Assembly (NCBI RefSeq): GCF_009761395.1
Contig: NZ_LEKN01000001.1
Coordinates: 248,001 to 312,000 of the forward strand
Length of the DNA: 64,000 nucleotides
DNA from: Ursidibacter maritimus
Lineage (GTDB): Bacteria > Pseudomonadota > Gammaproteobacteria > Enterobacterales > Pasteurellaceae
Reading direction: 5' to 3'
In this document: positions 19,442 through 29,630 of the stretch, piece by piece
How positions within the stretch are numbered: position 1 is the first letter of the stretch
How the letters are laid out: each line of letters begins with the position of its first letter
Made by a program: the position numbers and the translations under genes
Notes under the pieces: model-generated
Told to the model about the DNA's origin: nothing
What the model saw: only the letters and a program-made list of their open reading frames with translations
Database searches by the model: none

Positions 19442-20031
19442 TTCATTAGGGCTTTGGCAACAGGAGCAAAACTTTTACGATGGAAAGGCGTTGCGCCCAA
19501 TTCCGCAAGTTTTTCAAAATGCAATTTGGTTGGGTAACCTTTGTGTTTAGCAAATCCATATTCCGGATAACGTTGGTCGAGTTCTGCCATTTCAAGATCT
19601 CTTGCTACTTTCGCAAGAATAGATGCAGCACTAATTTCAGCCACCAAGCTATCGCCTTTTACTACCGCTTGAGCAGGCATTGTTAATTTCGGAATACGAT
19701 TGCCATCAACCAATACAAAATCAGGCTGAATCGCCAATCCTGCTACCGCCCGTTGCATTGCTAACATTGTTGCGTGCAAAATATTGAGTTGGTCGATTTC
19801 ATCAGGTTCCGCACGTCCTAATGACCAACAGCGTGCTTTTTGTTTAATTTCTTCGGCTAAGGCTATTCGGCGTTTTTCAGATAATTTCTTAGAATCGGCT
19901 AACCCTGTAATAGGATTATTGGGGTCGAGAATTACCGCAGCAGTAACGACCGCTCCAACCAAAGGTCCTCGCCCTACTTCATCAACACCAGCAATAAGTG
20001 TCGCTTGTGGATAGACAAAATCACTCATCAT
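19438..20031 (-). CDS. rnhB: Ribonuclease HII
   Basis: Removes ribonucleotides from RNA-DNA hybrids. It is 197 residues. The catalytic acidic residues are in [12 protein letters not shown] (near residue 16), VDGN and the [15 protein letters not shown] segment. It is the middle gene of ygfZ-rnhB-pqiA, with four-base start/stop overlaps on both sides. Confidence 0.97.
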   Translation of the reverse strand: MMSDFVYPQATLIAGVDEVGRGPLVGAVVTAAVILDPNNPITGLADSKKLSEKRRIALAEEIKQKARCWSLGRAEPDEIDQLNILHATMLAMQRAVAGLAIQPDFVLVDGNRIPKLTMPAQAVVKGDSLVAEISAASILAKVARDLEMAELDQRYPEYGFAKHKGYPTKLHFEKLAELGATPFHRKSFAPVAKALMK

Positions 20032-20918
20032 TTTTCTTCCAAAGAGTATGGCAACGGAGCGATTGAAAGCATTACATTACCAAGACGGAATACGCTTTCT
20101 GCTTCAACCTCTTTATTCATTACAACTTGCACCCAAAGTTGCCCTTGATATTGCTGAACGGCTAAAATTGTGCCTGTGGATTTCCAGTTTTGTTCAATTT
20201 GCATCTCAACACTTGAGCTAACCTCTGGCAACGTGATTTCACCTTGAACATTACCCACTAACGTGAATAATGCTCGTTTATTTGCCCCACGATATTTTGC
20301 TCTTGCGACTGTTTCTTGCCCGATATAGCAGCCTTTTGTAAAGGAAATTGCTTGATCAAGTTGCTGTAAATTTGTGGCTTGTGGTATCAATTCAAACTGA
20401 TTTGCTTTATACAATAAAGGAATACCTTGTTGAATATCAAGCAAATCCCAATCGCTACCTTTCCCTGTGGTTTCTAAGGTTAAATTACCCCATAACAGAT
20501 AGCGAGTAGGCTCAGTTGATATGCGACAAGCGGTTACATTTTCGTGAAATTTTGCAAAAATCTCACCGCTTGTTGTGCCATAAATCGCGTCCCCTGTTTC
20601 CGTAAAAGTCACTTTAGAAAATACAGCATATTTTTTTAATTGCACCAAGGCTTCAGGTAACAAATCGACTGGCATTATCGCCACAAATTTTGTTGCAGAT
20701 TGACGGAATAAGCGGAACAGAGCACTCATTTTACCCCTAGGATCACAATGGCAAGTTAAGGTTTGTTCGCCTTCTGCAAGTTTTGTTACATCGCAAGTTA
20801 ATTGACCTTGTAAATATTTTTCAGCGTCTGCACCTTCAATATCAATAATGCGATATTGTTCAAGCTTGACGCATAAATCAGGTTGGAATGTGGTAATTAA
20901 AGAAAATGTTTCGCTCAT
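20028..20918 (-). CDS. ygfZ: Folate-binding tRNA/Fe-S protein YgfZ
   Basis: GcvT-like folate-binding protein that helps Fe-S enzymes such as MiaB. It is 296 residues from the ATG at 20918 (MSETFSLIT); a longer frame starts 13 codons earlier. The diagnostic [17 protein letters not shown] with its reactive cysteine is present. An insertion-like stretch near residue 130 ([10 protein letters not shown]) is encoded by a pair of USSs at 20527-20572. It is first in the ygfZ-rnhB-pqiA operon. Confidence 0.94.
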   Translation of the reverse strand: MSETFSLITTFQPDLCVKLEQYRIIDIEGADAEKYLQGQLTCDVTKLAEGEQTLTCHCDPRGKMSALFRLFRQSATKFVAIMPVDLLPEALVQLKKYAVFSKVTFTETGDAIYGTTSGEIFAKFHENVTACRISTEPTRYLLWGNLTLETTGKGSDWDLLDIQQGIPLLYKANQFELIPQATNLQQLDQAISFTKGCYIGQETVARAKYRGANKRALFTLVGNVQGEITLPEVSSSVEMQIEQNWKSTGTILAVQQYQGQLWVQVVMNKEVEAESVFRLGNVMLSIAPLPYSLEEK

Positions 20919-21008
20919 ATTTTGCTCTTTGTTTTGCGAGAATTTGACGGAAATCATACAACGATTTTAAATAGACAACAAATATTGTTGGTTTTGATAT
21001 TCATAAAA

Positions 21009-21030
21009 AACGGTAGGTTTCCCTACCGTT
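21009..21030 (-). terminator. Terminator of dnaJ
   Basis: AACGGTAGG pairs with CCTACCGTT with a short loop; on the minus strand a run of six T follows. It starts 18 bases past the dnaJ stop. Confidence 0.85.
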
Positions 21031-21047
21031 CTCTGTTATTTAACTTA

Positions 21048-22190
21048 CTATTTACCTAAGTTATCGAAGAAATTTTTCACGCCATCAAAAAAACCTTGAT
21101 GTTTCGGACGATTTTTACCGGTTCCTTCTAAACTTTCTTCTAATTTACGCAGTAATTCTTTCTGATCTTCATTGAGTGAAACTGGCGTTTCAATAATAAC
21201 TTTGCAGATTAAATCTCCTGCATAGCCACCTCTTGGAGAAGACACGCCTTTGCCACGCACTCGGAAAAGTTTGCCTGTTTGCGTTTCAGCTGGGATTTTT
21301 AATTTCACTCTGCCATCTAGGGTTGGTACTTCGATCTCGCCACCTAATGCAGCCATTGTGAAACTAATCGGTACTTCGCAATAGAGATTTGAGCCATCAC
21401 GCACAAAAATATCGTGTTCTTTAACGTGGATAACCACATATAAATCGCCAGCTGGTGCGCCATTTTCCCCAGCAGCCCCTTCGCCTGATAAGCGTAATTG
21501 ATTGCCAGTATCAACACCTGGTGGAATAGTAACAGAGAGATTTTTGGTCTTATGCACACGTCCATCACCGTGACACGATTTACAAGGTTTCTCTATTTTT
21601 TTACCTGTACCGTGGCAAGTTGGACAGGCTTGTTCTGTCATAAAGAAACCTTGCTGACGGCGAATGCGTCCTGAACCGTGACAGCTTGGGCAAGTATCAA
21701 CTTTACTGCCAGATTCTGCACCGCTACCGTGGCAAGTATCACATTCCGCAAGTGTTTGAATACGAATATCTTTTTTCACGCCACGAACGGCTTCTTCAAG
21801 AGTGATTTCAAGGTTGTATTGTAAGTCATCGCCACGCACAACACGCTGACGACCACGTCCGCCACCAAAACCACCGCCAAACATTTCGCTGAAAATATCT
21901 TCAAAGCCACCGAAACCGCCACCACCAAATCCGCCGAAGCCACCGCCTCCGCCAAATCCACCTTGCTCAAAGGCTTGATGACCGTATTGGTCGTACATTG
22001 CACGTTTTTCGCTGTCGCCTAACACTTCGTAGGCTTCTTTGATCTCTTTAAATTTTTCTTCTGCTTCTTTACTGCCTTGGTTTTTATCAGGGTGATGTTT
22101 CGCCGCCAAACGCTTATAAGCACGTTTGATCTCTTGCTCACTTGCCCCTTTGCTTAATCCAAGGACTTCATAATAATCACGTTTTGACAT
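21048..22190 (-). CDS. dnaJ: Chaperone DnaJ (Hsp40)
   Basis: J-domain cochaperone that stimulates the DnaK ATPase. It is 380 residues. The J domain with HPD (KHHPDKN, about residue 33) is followed by a Gly/Phe-rich linker (about 70-115), four CXXCXGXG zinc motifs ([32 protein letters not shown]) and the C-terminal substrate domain. It is separated from dnaK by about 1.2 kb carrying two unrelated genes, unlike the usual tight dnaK-dnaJ pair. Confidence 0.98.
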   Translation of the reverse strand: MSKRDYYEVLGLSKGASEQEIKRAYKRLAAKHHPDKNQGSKEAEEKFKEIKEAYEVLGDSEKRAMYDQYGHQAFEQGGFGGGGGFGGFGGGGFGGFEDIFSEMFGGGFGGGRGRQRVVRGDDLQYNLEITLEEAVRGVKKDIRIQTLAECDTCHGSGAESGSKVDTCPSCHGSGRIRRQQGFFMTEQACPTCHGTGKKIEKPCKSCHGDGRVHKTKNLSVTIPPGVDTGNQLRLSGEGAAGENGAPAGDLYVVIHVKEHDIFVRDGSNLYCEVPISFTMAALGGEIEVPTLDGRVKLKIPAETQTGKLFRVRGKGVSSPRGGYAGDLICKVIIETPVSLNEDQKELLRKLEESLEGTGKNRPKHQGFFDGVKNFFDNLGK

Positions 22191-22273
22191 AAATCTTCCG
22201 TTTTAAATTTGTAAAAATTTGCTGGAATTTGACCGCTTGTAATATTTCCCCTCTTTAGCAAAGAGAGAGCTTT

Positions 22274-22645
22274 TTAACAATGTGCCACAATCGAGACAAA
22301 CACATCAACCTTTCCATCTGGCTGATACTGTTCAAAATCAACCGTAAAGGCACGTCTTAACAAACCTTGTTTTCCTTTGCGATTGATGCTTTCCCACGTT
22401 TCGCCAAGTAACTCAACTTTAGTACTAAATTTTTCATACCAAGTTAAATCTTCAATCATAATTGGCATATTTTGATTTGGTGTTTCTGTTGCAATCGCAA
22501 AATCATAACCTTGTTCGGTATAGTTGAAATAAACTCCATAACACTGACTATTTTTAGGTAATTCAACCGATTGCCAAAGTTGTTGAAAATCTTGGCTAAT
22601 TGCTGTGTTGTCTAATGTTTTTGTGATGATTGGGTAAAGTTTCAT
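22274..22645 (-). CDS. Possible GyrI-like / effector-binding-domain protein
   Basis: A 123-residue soluble protein. The pattern CYGVYFNYTEQGYDFAIATE, followed by a Trp-rich middle (LTWYEKF, GETWESI) and VDVFVSI near the end, resembles stand-alone small-molecule-binding domains related to GyrI/AraC effector domains (YdeE type). That resemblance is by eye only. It lies on the minus strand between dnaK and dnaJ, 84 bases upstream of dnaJ, with a weak ribosome binding site. Confidence 0.6.
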   Translation of the reverse strand: MKLYPIITKTLDNTAISQDFQQLWQSVELPKNSQCYGVYFNYTEQGYDFAIATETPNQNMPIMIEDLTWYEKFSTKVELLGETWESINRKGKQGLLRRAFTVDFEQYQPDGKVDVFVSIVAHC

Positions 22646-22727
22646 TTCGGTTTCTTTGCAAAGTTTTGGTGAAATCTAACCGCTTGTTAAGTACGAGTTT
22701 AAGTCTAGGCTACCAAATATCCCTGAT

Positions 22728-22751
22728 GGCGCTCGTGTCCACACGAGTGCC
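22728..22751. repeat. Intergenic hairpin between dnaK and dnaJ
   Basis: A near-perfect palindrome with arms around CTCGTGT / ACACGAG and outer GGC/GCC. On the minus strand it follows the small membrane gene at 22837 and may act as its terminator or be a dispersed repeat unit. Confidence 0.5.
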
Positions 22752-22836
22752 TTTTATACATTTCAGCACCCGTTAAAAAGGGGCGCTATAGGGGGATTTC
22801 AATTGCAGAAATGATAAAGTATAAATTCTATAAAAA

Positions 22837-23334
22837 TTACTTTGTCTTTTTGTGGTATTCAGTAGCTATAAATTCTTGTAACAAATCCAGTTCAGTATTA
22901 AACTCATCTAATAATAAACTAAATTTATTGATATCACTTTCAGTAAGTAATTTCTCTAATATGATATAAATATTTTCTCTCTTTTCATATTTAAAAAGAT
23001 CGCTAAGTATGTTTTTATTTGCAACAAATACTCTCTTTATTTGAGCTATATATTTTTCTTTACTATCGTATTTATTGTATGACAAATGGCTAATACAGAT
23101 TTTCTCAGGATAAGAATCTTTAGTTAAACATTTTATTAACCAAGCATTTGTATTTTGTATTTTGTCAACTTCTTTTCTAGCACTATCAAGTTCTAATAAA
23201 TAGTCTTTATTTTTACTATCATTGTATTCATATACAAAAAGCCCTACTGGAATAATAATGCCAACTAATACAGTAGCTATTAAATTACGTTTTATCCATA
23301 AAGAAATATTTTTTAGAATATCTTTTACAACCAT
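22837..23334 (-). CDS. Unknown single-TM protein between dnaK and dnaJ
   Basis: 165 residues, unrecognised. After a short basic N-terminus there is one transmembrane helix (IATVLVGIIIPVGLFVY, about residues 18-35), followed by a lysine- and glutamate-rich, probably helical domain with two cysteines (about 68 and 79). Codon use is markedly more AT-rich than the flanking dnaK and dnaJ. A strong GGAGG ribosome binding site precedes the ATG, so it looks expressed. Hairpin repeats flank it (22728 and 23365), which suggests a mobile or recently inserted segment. Confidence 0.75.
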   Translation of the reverse strand: MVVKDILKNISLWIKRNLIATVLVGIIIPVGLFVYEYNDSKNKDYLLELDSARKEVDKIQNTNAWLIKCLTKDSYPEKICISHLSYNKYDSKEKYIAQIKRVFVANKNILSDLFKYEKRENIYIILEKLLTESDINKFSLLLDEFNTELDLLQEFIATEYHKKTK

Positions 23335-23364
23335 AATATTTCCTCCAAATTTTATACGTTAAAA

Positions 23365-23383
23365 GGGCGTATGCAATACGCCC
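23365..23383. repeat. Palindromic intergenic repeat
   Basis: GGGCGTAT-GCA-ATACGCCC, bordered by AAAA and CTAC. It sits between dnaK and the unknown membrane gene, close enough to the dnaK stop (23405) to act as its terminator on the minus strand. The GGGCGTATTGCATACGCCC type of palindrome is, to my knowledge, a common dispersed intergenic repeat. Confidence 0.6.
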
Positions 23384-23404
23384 CTACATTTTCACACAGA
23401 AAGA

Positions 23405-25306
23405 CTACTTATTATCCTTCACTTCTTCAAACTCAGCATCCACTACGCTGTCATCTTTGTGGCTTTGTTGGGCTTGTTGCTGACCTTGTTGAGCTTGTGC
23501 TTGACCTGCTTGGATAAGTGGCTCAGACACTTTCACTAAAGCTTCGATTTTCGCTTCAATGTCTGCTTTATCTTCGCCTTTTGCTGCTTTCTCAAGCTCT
23601 GCAACGGCTTCTTCGATCTTCGCTTTATCATCTGCATTTAACGCATCACCAGCTTCAGTGATTTGTTTACGCGTTGAGTGAACAATCGCGTCAGCTTGGT
23701 TACGAGTTTGGACTAACTCTTCAAATTTACGGTCTGCTTCTGCGTTTGCTTCTGCATCACGCACCATTTGCTCAACTTCAGCATCACTTAAACCAGAAGA
23801 GGCTTTGATGGTGATTTTTTGTTCTTTACCTGTGTTCTTATCTTTCGCTGACACGTGTAAGATACCGTCTGCATCAATATCGAACGTTACTTCAATTTGT
23901 GGCATTCCGCGTGGTGCAGGTTGGATACCGTCTAGGTTAAATTGACCTAGCGATTTGTTATCACTTGCACGCTTACGTTCACCTTGTAATACATGGATAG
24001 TTACTGCGCTTTGGTTATCTTCCGCTGTTGAGAACACTTGGCTATGTTTCGTTGGGATTGTGGTATTTTTCTCAATAAGTTTTGTCATTACGCTACCCAT
24101 TGTTTCAATACCTAATGATAACGGTGTTACGTCTAATAAAAGAACGTCTGTTACATCACCCGCTAAAACACCACCTTGTACAGCCGCACCGATTGCAACC
24201 GCTTCATCTGGGTTTACATCTTTACGTGGTTCTTTACCGAAGAATTCAGCCACTTTTTGTTGCACTAATGGCATACGAGTTTGACCACCCACTAAAATCA
24301 CATCATTGATTTCAGATACTGACAATCCTGCGTCTGCTAATGCGACTTTTACTGGCTCTAATGAACGAGCAACTAAATCTTCAACAAGCGCTTCTAATTT
24401 TGCACGCGTTACGGTTAAAACCAAGTGTTTAGGGCCAGTTGCATCCGCTGTAATGTACGGTAAGTTTACTTCCGTAGATTGTGCTGATGAAAGCTCAATT
24501 TTCGCTTTTTCTGCCGCTTCTTTCACACGTTGCATTGCCATTGAGTCGTTGCGTAAATCAACAGCTTGTTCTTTTTTGAACTCTTCTACTAAGTAGTTGA
24601 TTAAACGGTTATCAAAGTCTTCACCACCTAAGTGAGTATCACCATTGGTTGCACGCACTTCAAAGGTTTGCTCGCCATCAAAGTTATCAATTTCGATAAT
24701 AGATAAGTCGAATGTACCACCACCCAAGTCGTAAACTGCGATGATTTGGTTCTCTTTTTTAGAGTCTAAACCGTAAGCTAATGCTGCTGCTGTTGGTTCG
24801 TTTATAATACGTTTTACTTCTAAACCTGCGATACGACCTGCATCTTTAGTTGCTTGACGCTGTGCATCGTTAAAATATGCTGGTACTGTAATTACCGCTT
24901 CAGTTACTGACTCGCCCAAGAAATCTTCCGCAGTCTTCTTCATTTTTTTCAATACTTCCGCAGAAATTTGTGGCGGTGCCATTTTTTCGCCTTTTACCGT
25001 TACCCACGCATCGCCATTGTCAGCTTTGCTGATTTCAAATGGCATAATTTCAATATCACGTTGTACTTCAGCATCTTCAAAACGACGACCGATTAAACGT
25101 TTGATTGCAAATAAGGTATTTTTCGGATTTGTGATTGCCTGACGTTTTGCAGGCTGACCAACTAGGGTTTCTTTGTCGGTATAAGCAATAATTGATGGTG
25201 TTGTGCGTGCACCTTCTGCATTTTCAAGCACGCGTGGTTTATCGCCGTCCATTACGGCTACACAAGAGTTGGTTGTACCTAAGTCAATACCAATAATTTT
25301 TCCCAT
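23405..25306 (-). CDS. dnaK: Chaperone DnaK (Hsp70)
   Basis: ATP-driven protein-folding chaperone, 633 residues. The N-terminal nucleotide domain starts [16 protein letters not shown] and contains [17 protein letters not shown] and GGGTFDLSI; the substrate domain includes [15 protein letters not shown]; the C-terminus ends in a glutamine-rich linker and an acidic tail close to the EEVKD motif. A sigma-32-like promoter lies upstream at 25448-25476. Confidence 0.98.
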   Translation of the reverse strand: MGKIIGIDLGTTNSCVAVMDGDKPRVLENAEGARTTPSIIAYTDKETLVGQPAKRQAITNPKNTLFAIKRLIGRRFEDAEVQRDIEIMPFEISKADNGDAWVTVKGEKMAPPQISAEVLKKMKKTAEDFLGESVTEAVITVPAYFNDAQRQATKDAGRIAGLEVKRIINEPTAAALAYGLDSKKENQIIAVYDLGGGTFDLSIIEIDNFDGEQTFEVRATNGDTHLGGEDFDNRLINYLVEEFKKEQAVDLRNDSMAMQRVKEAAEKAKIELSSAQSTEVNLPYITADATGPKHLVLTVTRAKLEALVEDLVARSLEPVKVALADAGLSVSEINDVILVGGQTRMPLVQQKVAEFFGKEPRKDVNPDEAVAIGAAVQGGVLAGDVTDVLLLDVTPLSLGIETMGSVMTKLIEKNTTIPTKHSQVFSTAEDNQSAVTIHVLQGERKRASDNKSLGQFNLDGIQPAPRGMPQIEVTFDIDADGILHVSAKDKNTGKEQKITIKASSGLSDAEVEQMVRDAEANAEADRKFEELVQTRNQADAIVHSTRKQITEAGDALNADDKAKIEEAVAELEKAAKGEDKADIEAKIEALVKVSEPLIQAGQAQAQQGQQQAQQSHKDDSVVDAEFEEVKDNK

Positions 25307-25447
25307 TTTTAATTCTCCAAATAAATTTGTATGTTCGTTAAAGTTAGCTACAAAATAGGGTTACTTCGCTACATTTCAAGCCAACTTAAAAGATTTTTTC
25401 AAAAATAAACGGGAAGTAATTTGACGTTCCCGCTCAGACGGAACAAT

Positions 25448-25476
25448 AAATAGAGATAAATTTGAGAGTTTCAAGG
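25448..25476 (-). promoter_or_regulatory. Sigma-32-like heat-shock promoter of dnaK
   Basis: Read on the minus strand, a -35 CTTGAAA and a -10 CTCTATTT (consensus CCCCATNT) are separated by 13 bases. This fits the heat-shock sigma factor pattern. It lies about 140-170 bases upstream of the dnaK start. The matches are visible; use by sigma-32 is inferred. Confidence 0.6.
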
Positions 25477-25527
25477 GCTAAGGTAAAAAAATTTTCAAAA
25501 TTTAATGAAGAATGCGGATTAACTATA

Positions 25528-26589
25528 TCACCTATCCCACAATGGCTGCCACCACTGTGGGTTTTTAATATACCAATCCACTGTTTTTGTTAAGCCTGTT
25601 TCAAAGGTTTCTTCTGGCTTCCAGCCTAGTTCCTGTTGAATTTTACTTGCATCTATTGCATAACGCTTATCGTGCCCTGCTCGATCTGCAACAAACGTGA
25701 CCAACTGATTAAAATCATCAATGTCGGCAATGTGTTCTTGGTAAGCGGTTAGTTTCCCTTGTTTTTTTGCAAAATTGAGCAACGAACAGACCGCTTGTAC
25801 GACATCAATATTTCGTTTCTCATTGTTGCCACCAATATTGTAGCTTTCCCCAACTTTTCCTGAGATAAACACTTGGTAAAGGGCTTTAACGTGATCATCA
25901 ACAAATAACCAATCTCGAATTTGATCACCATTACCATAAATCGGCAAAGGCTTGGCGTGTAACGCATTTAAAATCACTAATGGAATTAACTTTTCAGGAT
26001 AATGATAATAACCGTAATTATTGGAACAGTTAGTAATAATGGTAGGCAAGCCGTAAGTTCGATACCACGCACGAACTAAATGATCGCTCGCTGCTTTTGA
26101 TGCAGAGTATGGGCTACTTGGGGCATAAGGCGTTTTTTCGGTAAAAAGTGTTTGTTTATCATCCAAATCGCCAAACACTTCATCGGTTGAGATATGAATG
26201 AACCGAAATTGGTTTCTTTTCGCTTCATTTAGCTGTTGTAAATAATGACGGCTACATTCTAATAGTGTGAAAGTCCCTACAATATTGCTATCAATAAAGG
26301 CTTTTGCACTGTCAATTGAACGATCAACGTGGCTTTCTGCCGCAAGATGAAAAATGGCATCAGGCTGATATTTGCCAAAAGGTGCAGAAATCTGACCGCT
26401 ATCAGCAATATCAACCTGTTCAAAATAGTAACGTGAGCTATGGCTAACTGTTTCAAGAGAGGATAAATTCCCTGCATAAGTGAGTTTATCAATGTTTACT
26501 ACGTTGTGCTCAGTATGCTCAATTAAATAGCGAATTAACGCAGAACCAATAAAGCCCGCACCGCCTGTTACGAAAATGGTTTTCATCAT
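25528..26589 (-). CDS. rffG: dTDP-glucose 4,6-dehydratase
   Basis: Converts dTDP-glucose to dTDP-4-keto-6-deoxyglucose for surface polysaccharide sugars. It is a 353-residue extended SDR with [14 protein letters not shown] at the N-terminus, the catalytic STDEVFGDL and the [10 protein letters not shown] tyrosine-lysine pair. It stands alone: no rfb/rff partners are adjacent. USS cores inside the gene (25742-25798) encode [10 protein letters not shown]. The symbol rfbB is equally possible. Confidence 0.93.
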   Translation of the reverse strand: MMKTIFVTGGAGFIGSALIRYLIEHTEHNVVNIDKLTYAGNLSSLETVSHSSRYYFEQVDIADSGQISAPFGKYQPDAIFHLAAESHVDRSIDSAKAFIDSNIVGTFTLLECSRHYLQQLNEAKRNQFRFIHISTDEVFGDLDDKQTLFTEKTPYAPSSPYSASKAASDHLVRAWYRTYGLPTIITNCSNNYGYYHYPEKLIPLVILNALHAKPLPIYGNGDQIRDWLFVDDHVKALYQVFISGKVGESYNIGGNNEKRNIDVVQAVCSLLNFAKKQGKLTAYQEHIADIDDFNQLVTFVADRAGHDKRYAIDASKIQQELGWKPEETFETGLTKTVDWYIKNPQWWQPLWDR

Positions 26590-26694
26590 TTTGCTTATAT
26601 TTTTAGGAAAATTAATAGAGCGCTATTCTAAAATGTTCTTCACAAAAAGAAAATCAACTAAATTTTGCGTTAGATCAAATCTTGATTGAACCTT

Positions 26695-26720
26695 ATACTT
26701 GTTAGATAATAGACAAGTAT
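26695..26720. promoter_or_regulatory. IscR-like palindrome upstream of erpA
   Basis: Perfect 8-base arms ATACTTGT and ACAAGTAT flank a 10-base AT-rich centre, ending 24 bases before the erpA start. The outer ATACTTG...CAAGTAT resembles the type 1 IscR site of E. coli, where erpA is an IscR target. The overall length is 26 rather than 25 bases. Confidence 0.55.
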
Positions 26721-26744
26721 TATAAAAATTTAATAGGTTTACAA

Positions 26745-27086
26745 ATGAGTGATATCGTTGTCCCACTGACATTCACTGACGCGGCAGCGAAAAAGGTGAA
26801 AAGTTTAATTGAAGGGGAAGAAAATCCAAATCTGCGTTTACGCGTGTACATCACTGGTGGGGGATGTAGCGGATTTCAATATGGATTTACTTTTGATGAT
26901 GAAATCAATGATGGTGATTTGACTATCGAAAATCTAAGTGTGGGACTAGTGGTTGATCCGATGAGCTTACAATATTTAATCGGTGGTACTGTCGATTATG
27001 TAGAAGGGTTAGAAGGCTCTCGTTTTGTTGTGAACAATCCTAATGCAAGTTCAACTTGTGGCTGTGGTTCTTCTTTTAGTATTTAA
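26745..27086 (+). CDS. erpA: Iron-sulfur cluster insertion protein ErpA
   Basis: A-type Fe-S carrier, 113 residues. The three cluster cysteines are present in [11 protein letters not shown] and at the C-terminal STCGCGSSF. It delivers clusters to target proteins such as IspG in the isoprenoid pathway; dxr of the same pathway lies 2.5 kb downstream. It is monocistronic behind a candidate IscR operator. Confidence 0.97.
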   Translation: MSDIVVPLTFTDAAAKKVKSLIEGEENPNLRLRVYITGGGCSGFQYGFTFDDEINDGDLTIENLSVGLVVDPMSLQYLIGGTVDYVEGLEGSRFVVNNPNASSTCGCGSSFSI

Positions 27087-27282
27087 GGTTGTTAAATCGG
27101 ATGTATAGCAAGATAAAAAGCTAGGTTTTATATCAATTAATGTCAAAAGTAAGACATCATCTATAAAAACTTATCAGAAAATACCGCTTGTTGTTCAAAA
27201 GTTGGTTGGATCGTTTAACAACCTATATTAGAATAGCCCTTTTTTAACCTAGGGATATCCCTTTAACCACAGAGAGCTTAAA

Positions 27283-28920
27283 ATGAACTCAAACCGTAGT
27301 TTACTGATTATGGGCTTACTGCTTGTGTCGTTCTTGATTTTTACGCAATGGCAACAGGACTATAATCCTGAAATCCAAGCACAAAAACAGGCACAAGCAC
27401 AGGCCCCACAACAAGTTGCCCAATCGAGTGATGTACCTGCATCGTCTAATGCAAGTTCACCTCTTACTGAACAATCAACTAAAGGCAAAACAATCACGAT
27501 TGAGAGTGATGTATTACGTTTAACCGTTGATACATTAGGTGGTGATGTTGTTGATTCGGATCTATTAAAATTTAATGCGGAGCTGAATTCTCAAAATCCA
27601 TTTGAATTATTACAAGACAATGAAAAAATCCAGTATATCGCCCAAAGTGGTTTAGTTGGTAAAAACGGTATTGATACCAACTCTGGTCGTGCTCAGTATC
27701 AAGTAACAGCGGATAATTTCCGTCTAGCCGATGATCAAAATGAACTTACTGTGCCGTTAGTATTAGAAAAAGATGGTGTAACTTATACCAAAACCTTCAC
27801 ATTAAAACGTGGTAGTTATGATATTGCGGTAAATTACACGATTAAAAATAACAGTGCTGAAACTGTGGAAGTTCAACCTTACGGGCAAATTAAACATACT
27901 TTAATTGAAAGCTCAGGTAACTTCGCAATGCCTACTTATACTGGCGGCGCTTATTCATCTTCAGAAGCAAACTATAAAAAATATAGCTTTGATGAGATGG
28001 CAAAAGCAAACCTATCTATTGATACCAAAGCTGGTTGGGCCGCAATTTTGCAACACTACTTTGTGTCTGCTTGGATCCCAAATCAAGATGCGGAAAATAA
28101 CCTTTACACTCGCACAGCAAACGGTGTAGGCACTATCGGCTATCGTGGCCCTATTACTCAAGTTGCTCCAAATAGCGAAGCAACCATTAAGAGCAATTTA
28201 TGGACTGGCCCGAAAGACCAAGATGCAATGGCGGCAGCAGCAAATAACTTTGATTTAACCGTAGATTATGGTTGGGCTTGGTTTATTGCAAAACCACTAT
28301 TTATGCTTTTAACCTTTATCCAAAGCCTTGTAACTAACTGGGGTATTGCAATTATTGGGGTAACAATTGTAGTAAAAACAATTCTGTACCCGCTCACCAA
28401 AGCTCAATATACCTCAATGGCAAAAATGCGTATGTTACAACCACGTATTCAAGAAATGCGTGAGCGTTTCGGTGATGACCGCCAACGTATGAGCCAAGAA
28501 ATGATGAAATTGTATAAAGAAGAAAAAGTAAACCCAATGGGTGGTTGTTTACCAATTCTGTTACAAATGCCAATTTTCATCGCACTTTATTGGACATTTA
28601 TGGAAGCGGTAGAACTTCGCCACGCTCCATTCTTTGGCTGGATTCAAGACTTATCGGCACAAGACCCATATTACATTCTGCCATTACTAATGGGTGGCTC
28701 AATGTTCTTATTACAAAAAATGTCGCCAACACCAGTTGCAGATCCAGTACAACAGAAAGTAATGAACTTTATGCCTGTACTCTTTACAGTATTCTTCTTA
28801 TGGTTCCCGTCAGGCTTAGTACTTTACTGGCTAACGTCTAACCTAATTACGATTGCACAACAATGGTTGATTTATCGTAACTTAGAGAAGAAAGGTTTAC
28901 ACACTCGTGTGAAAAAATAA
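27283..28920 (+). CDS. yidC: Membrane protein insertase YidC
   Basis: Inserts and folds inner membrane proteins with or without SecYEG. It is 545 residues: an N-terminal TM ([15 protein letters not shown]), a Gln/Ala/Ser-rich linker, a large periplasmic beta domain (about 60-330), then the conserved five-TM core with [20 protein letters not shown] and [16 protein letters not shown]. It is usually found in rpmH-rnpA-yidD-yidC-mnmE; none of those genes is near it here. Confidence 0.97.
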   Translation: MNSNRSLLIMGLLLVSFLIFTQWQQDYNPEIQAQKQAQAQAPQQVAQSSDVPASSNASSPLTEQSTKGKTITIESDVLRLTVDTLGGDVVDSDLLKFNAELNSQNPFELLQDNEKIQYIAQSGLVGKNGIDTNSGRAQYQVTADNFRLADDQNELTVPLVLEKDGVTYTKTFTLKRGSYDIAVNYTIKNNSAETVEVQPYGQIKHTLIESSGNFAMPTYTGGAYSSSEANYKKYSFDEMAKANLSIDTKAGWAAILQHYFVSAWIPNQDAENNLYTRTANGVGTIGYRGPITQVAPNSEATIKSNLWTGPKDQDAMAAAANNFDLTVDYGWAWFIAKPLFMLLTFIQSLVTNWGIAIIGVTIVVKTILYPLTKAQYTSMAKMRMLQPRIQEMRERFGDDRQRMSQEMMKLYKEEKVNPMGGCLPILLQMPIFIALYWTFMEAVELRHAPFFGWIQDLSAQDPYYILPLLMGGSMFLLQKMSPTPVADPVQQKVMNFMPVLFTVFFLWFPSGLVLYWLTSNLITIAQQWLIYRNLEKKGLHTRVKK

Positions 28921-28933
28921 TTCTATTTAGTTG

Positions 28934-28964
28934 AAAAACCTGTGTTCTTGAGCACAGGTTTTTT
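28934..28964 (+). terminator. Terminator of yidC
   Basis: AAAACCTGTG pairs with CACAGGTTTT, followed by a T run, 14 bases after the yidC stop. Confidence 0.85.
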
Positions 28965-29029
28965 ATTTCAAATTCATATAAGCATTCAACCTTAACAAGC
29001 GGTCAGTTACCGCCGATTTTTTACAAGTT

Positions 29030-29491
29030 ATGACACAATTATGCCCTTGCCAATCTGGAAAAACCTATCAGGAATGTTGTCAGCCATTTCATCTTACACA
29101 ACAATATCCTAGTACAGCAGAACAGCTAATGCGTTCACGTTATTCTGCTTATACTCAAGTAAACATTGATTATATTGTGGCAACCACAGTGCCAAGCCAA
29201 CAAGCTCTACTTGATAGACAAGCGATGGAACAATGGGGCAAATCAACTCGTTGGGCAGGATTAGAAATTTTGGAACATAAGCCTGCTATTTCAAAACAGC
29301 ACAGTACCGTAGAGTTTAACGCCTTATTCCAAACTGAATCGGGTATAGAAGCTCATCACGAAATTTCTCTCTTTGTGAAGATCAATAATCGCTGGTTTTT
29401 TGTTGATCCCACCGTTCCATTACCCACACAGAAACAACCTTGTATCTGTGGTTCAGGTAAGAAATTCAAGCATTGCTGTGGGATTATCTAA
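29030..29491 (+). CDS. ychJ: YchJ/UPF0225 SEC-C motif protein
   Basis: 153 residues with cysteine-rich zinc motifs at both ends: [13 protein letters not shown] near the N-terminus and the SEC-C motif [13 protein letters not shown] at the C-terminus. Between them is an NTF2-like domain ([18 protein letters not shown]). The family function is unknown; SEC-C motifs resemble the SecB/ribosome-binding zinc tail of SecA. It follows yidC after its terminator, with a USS in the gap. Confidence 0.92.
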   Translation: MTQLCPCQSGKTYQECCQPFHLTQQYPSTAEQLMRSRYSAYTQVNIDYIVATTVPSQQALLDRQAMEQWGKSTRWAGLEILEHKPAISKQHSTVEFNALFQTESGIEAHHEISLFVKINNRWFFVDPTVPLPTQKQPCICGSGKKFKHCCGII

Positions 29492-29630
29492 TTTCGACTG
29501 ATTTCTTAGGTACGAGGATTACATCTAAAATAATATATGATTTTGAGATCAGCAGAGTCAAAGACTGAGTTTATTGGCGTAAAGTGATATACTCAATTCA
29601 TATATAAAATGAGATAAAAATAGGATAAAA

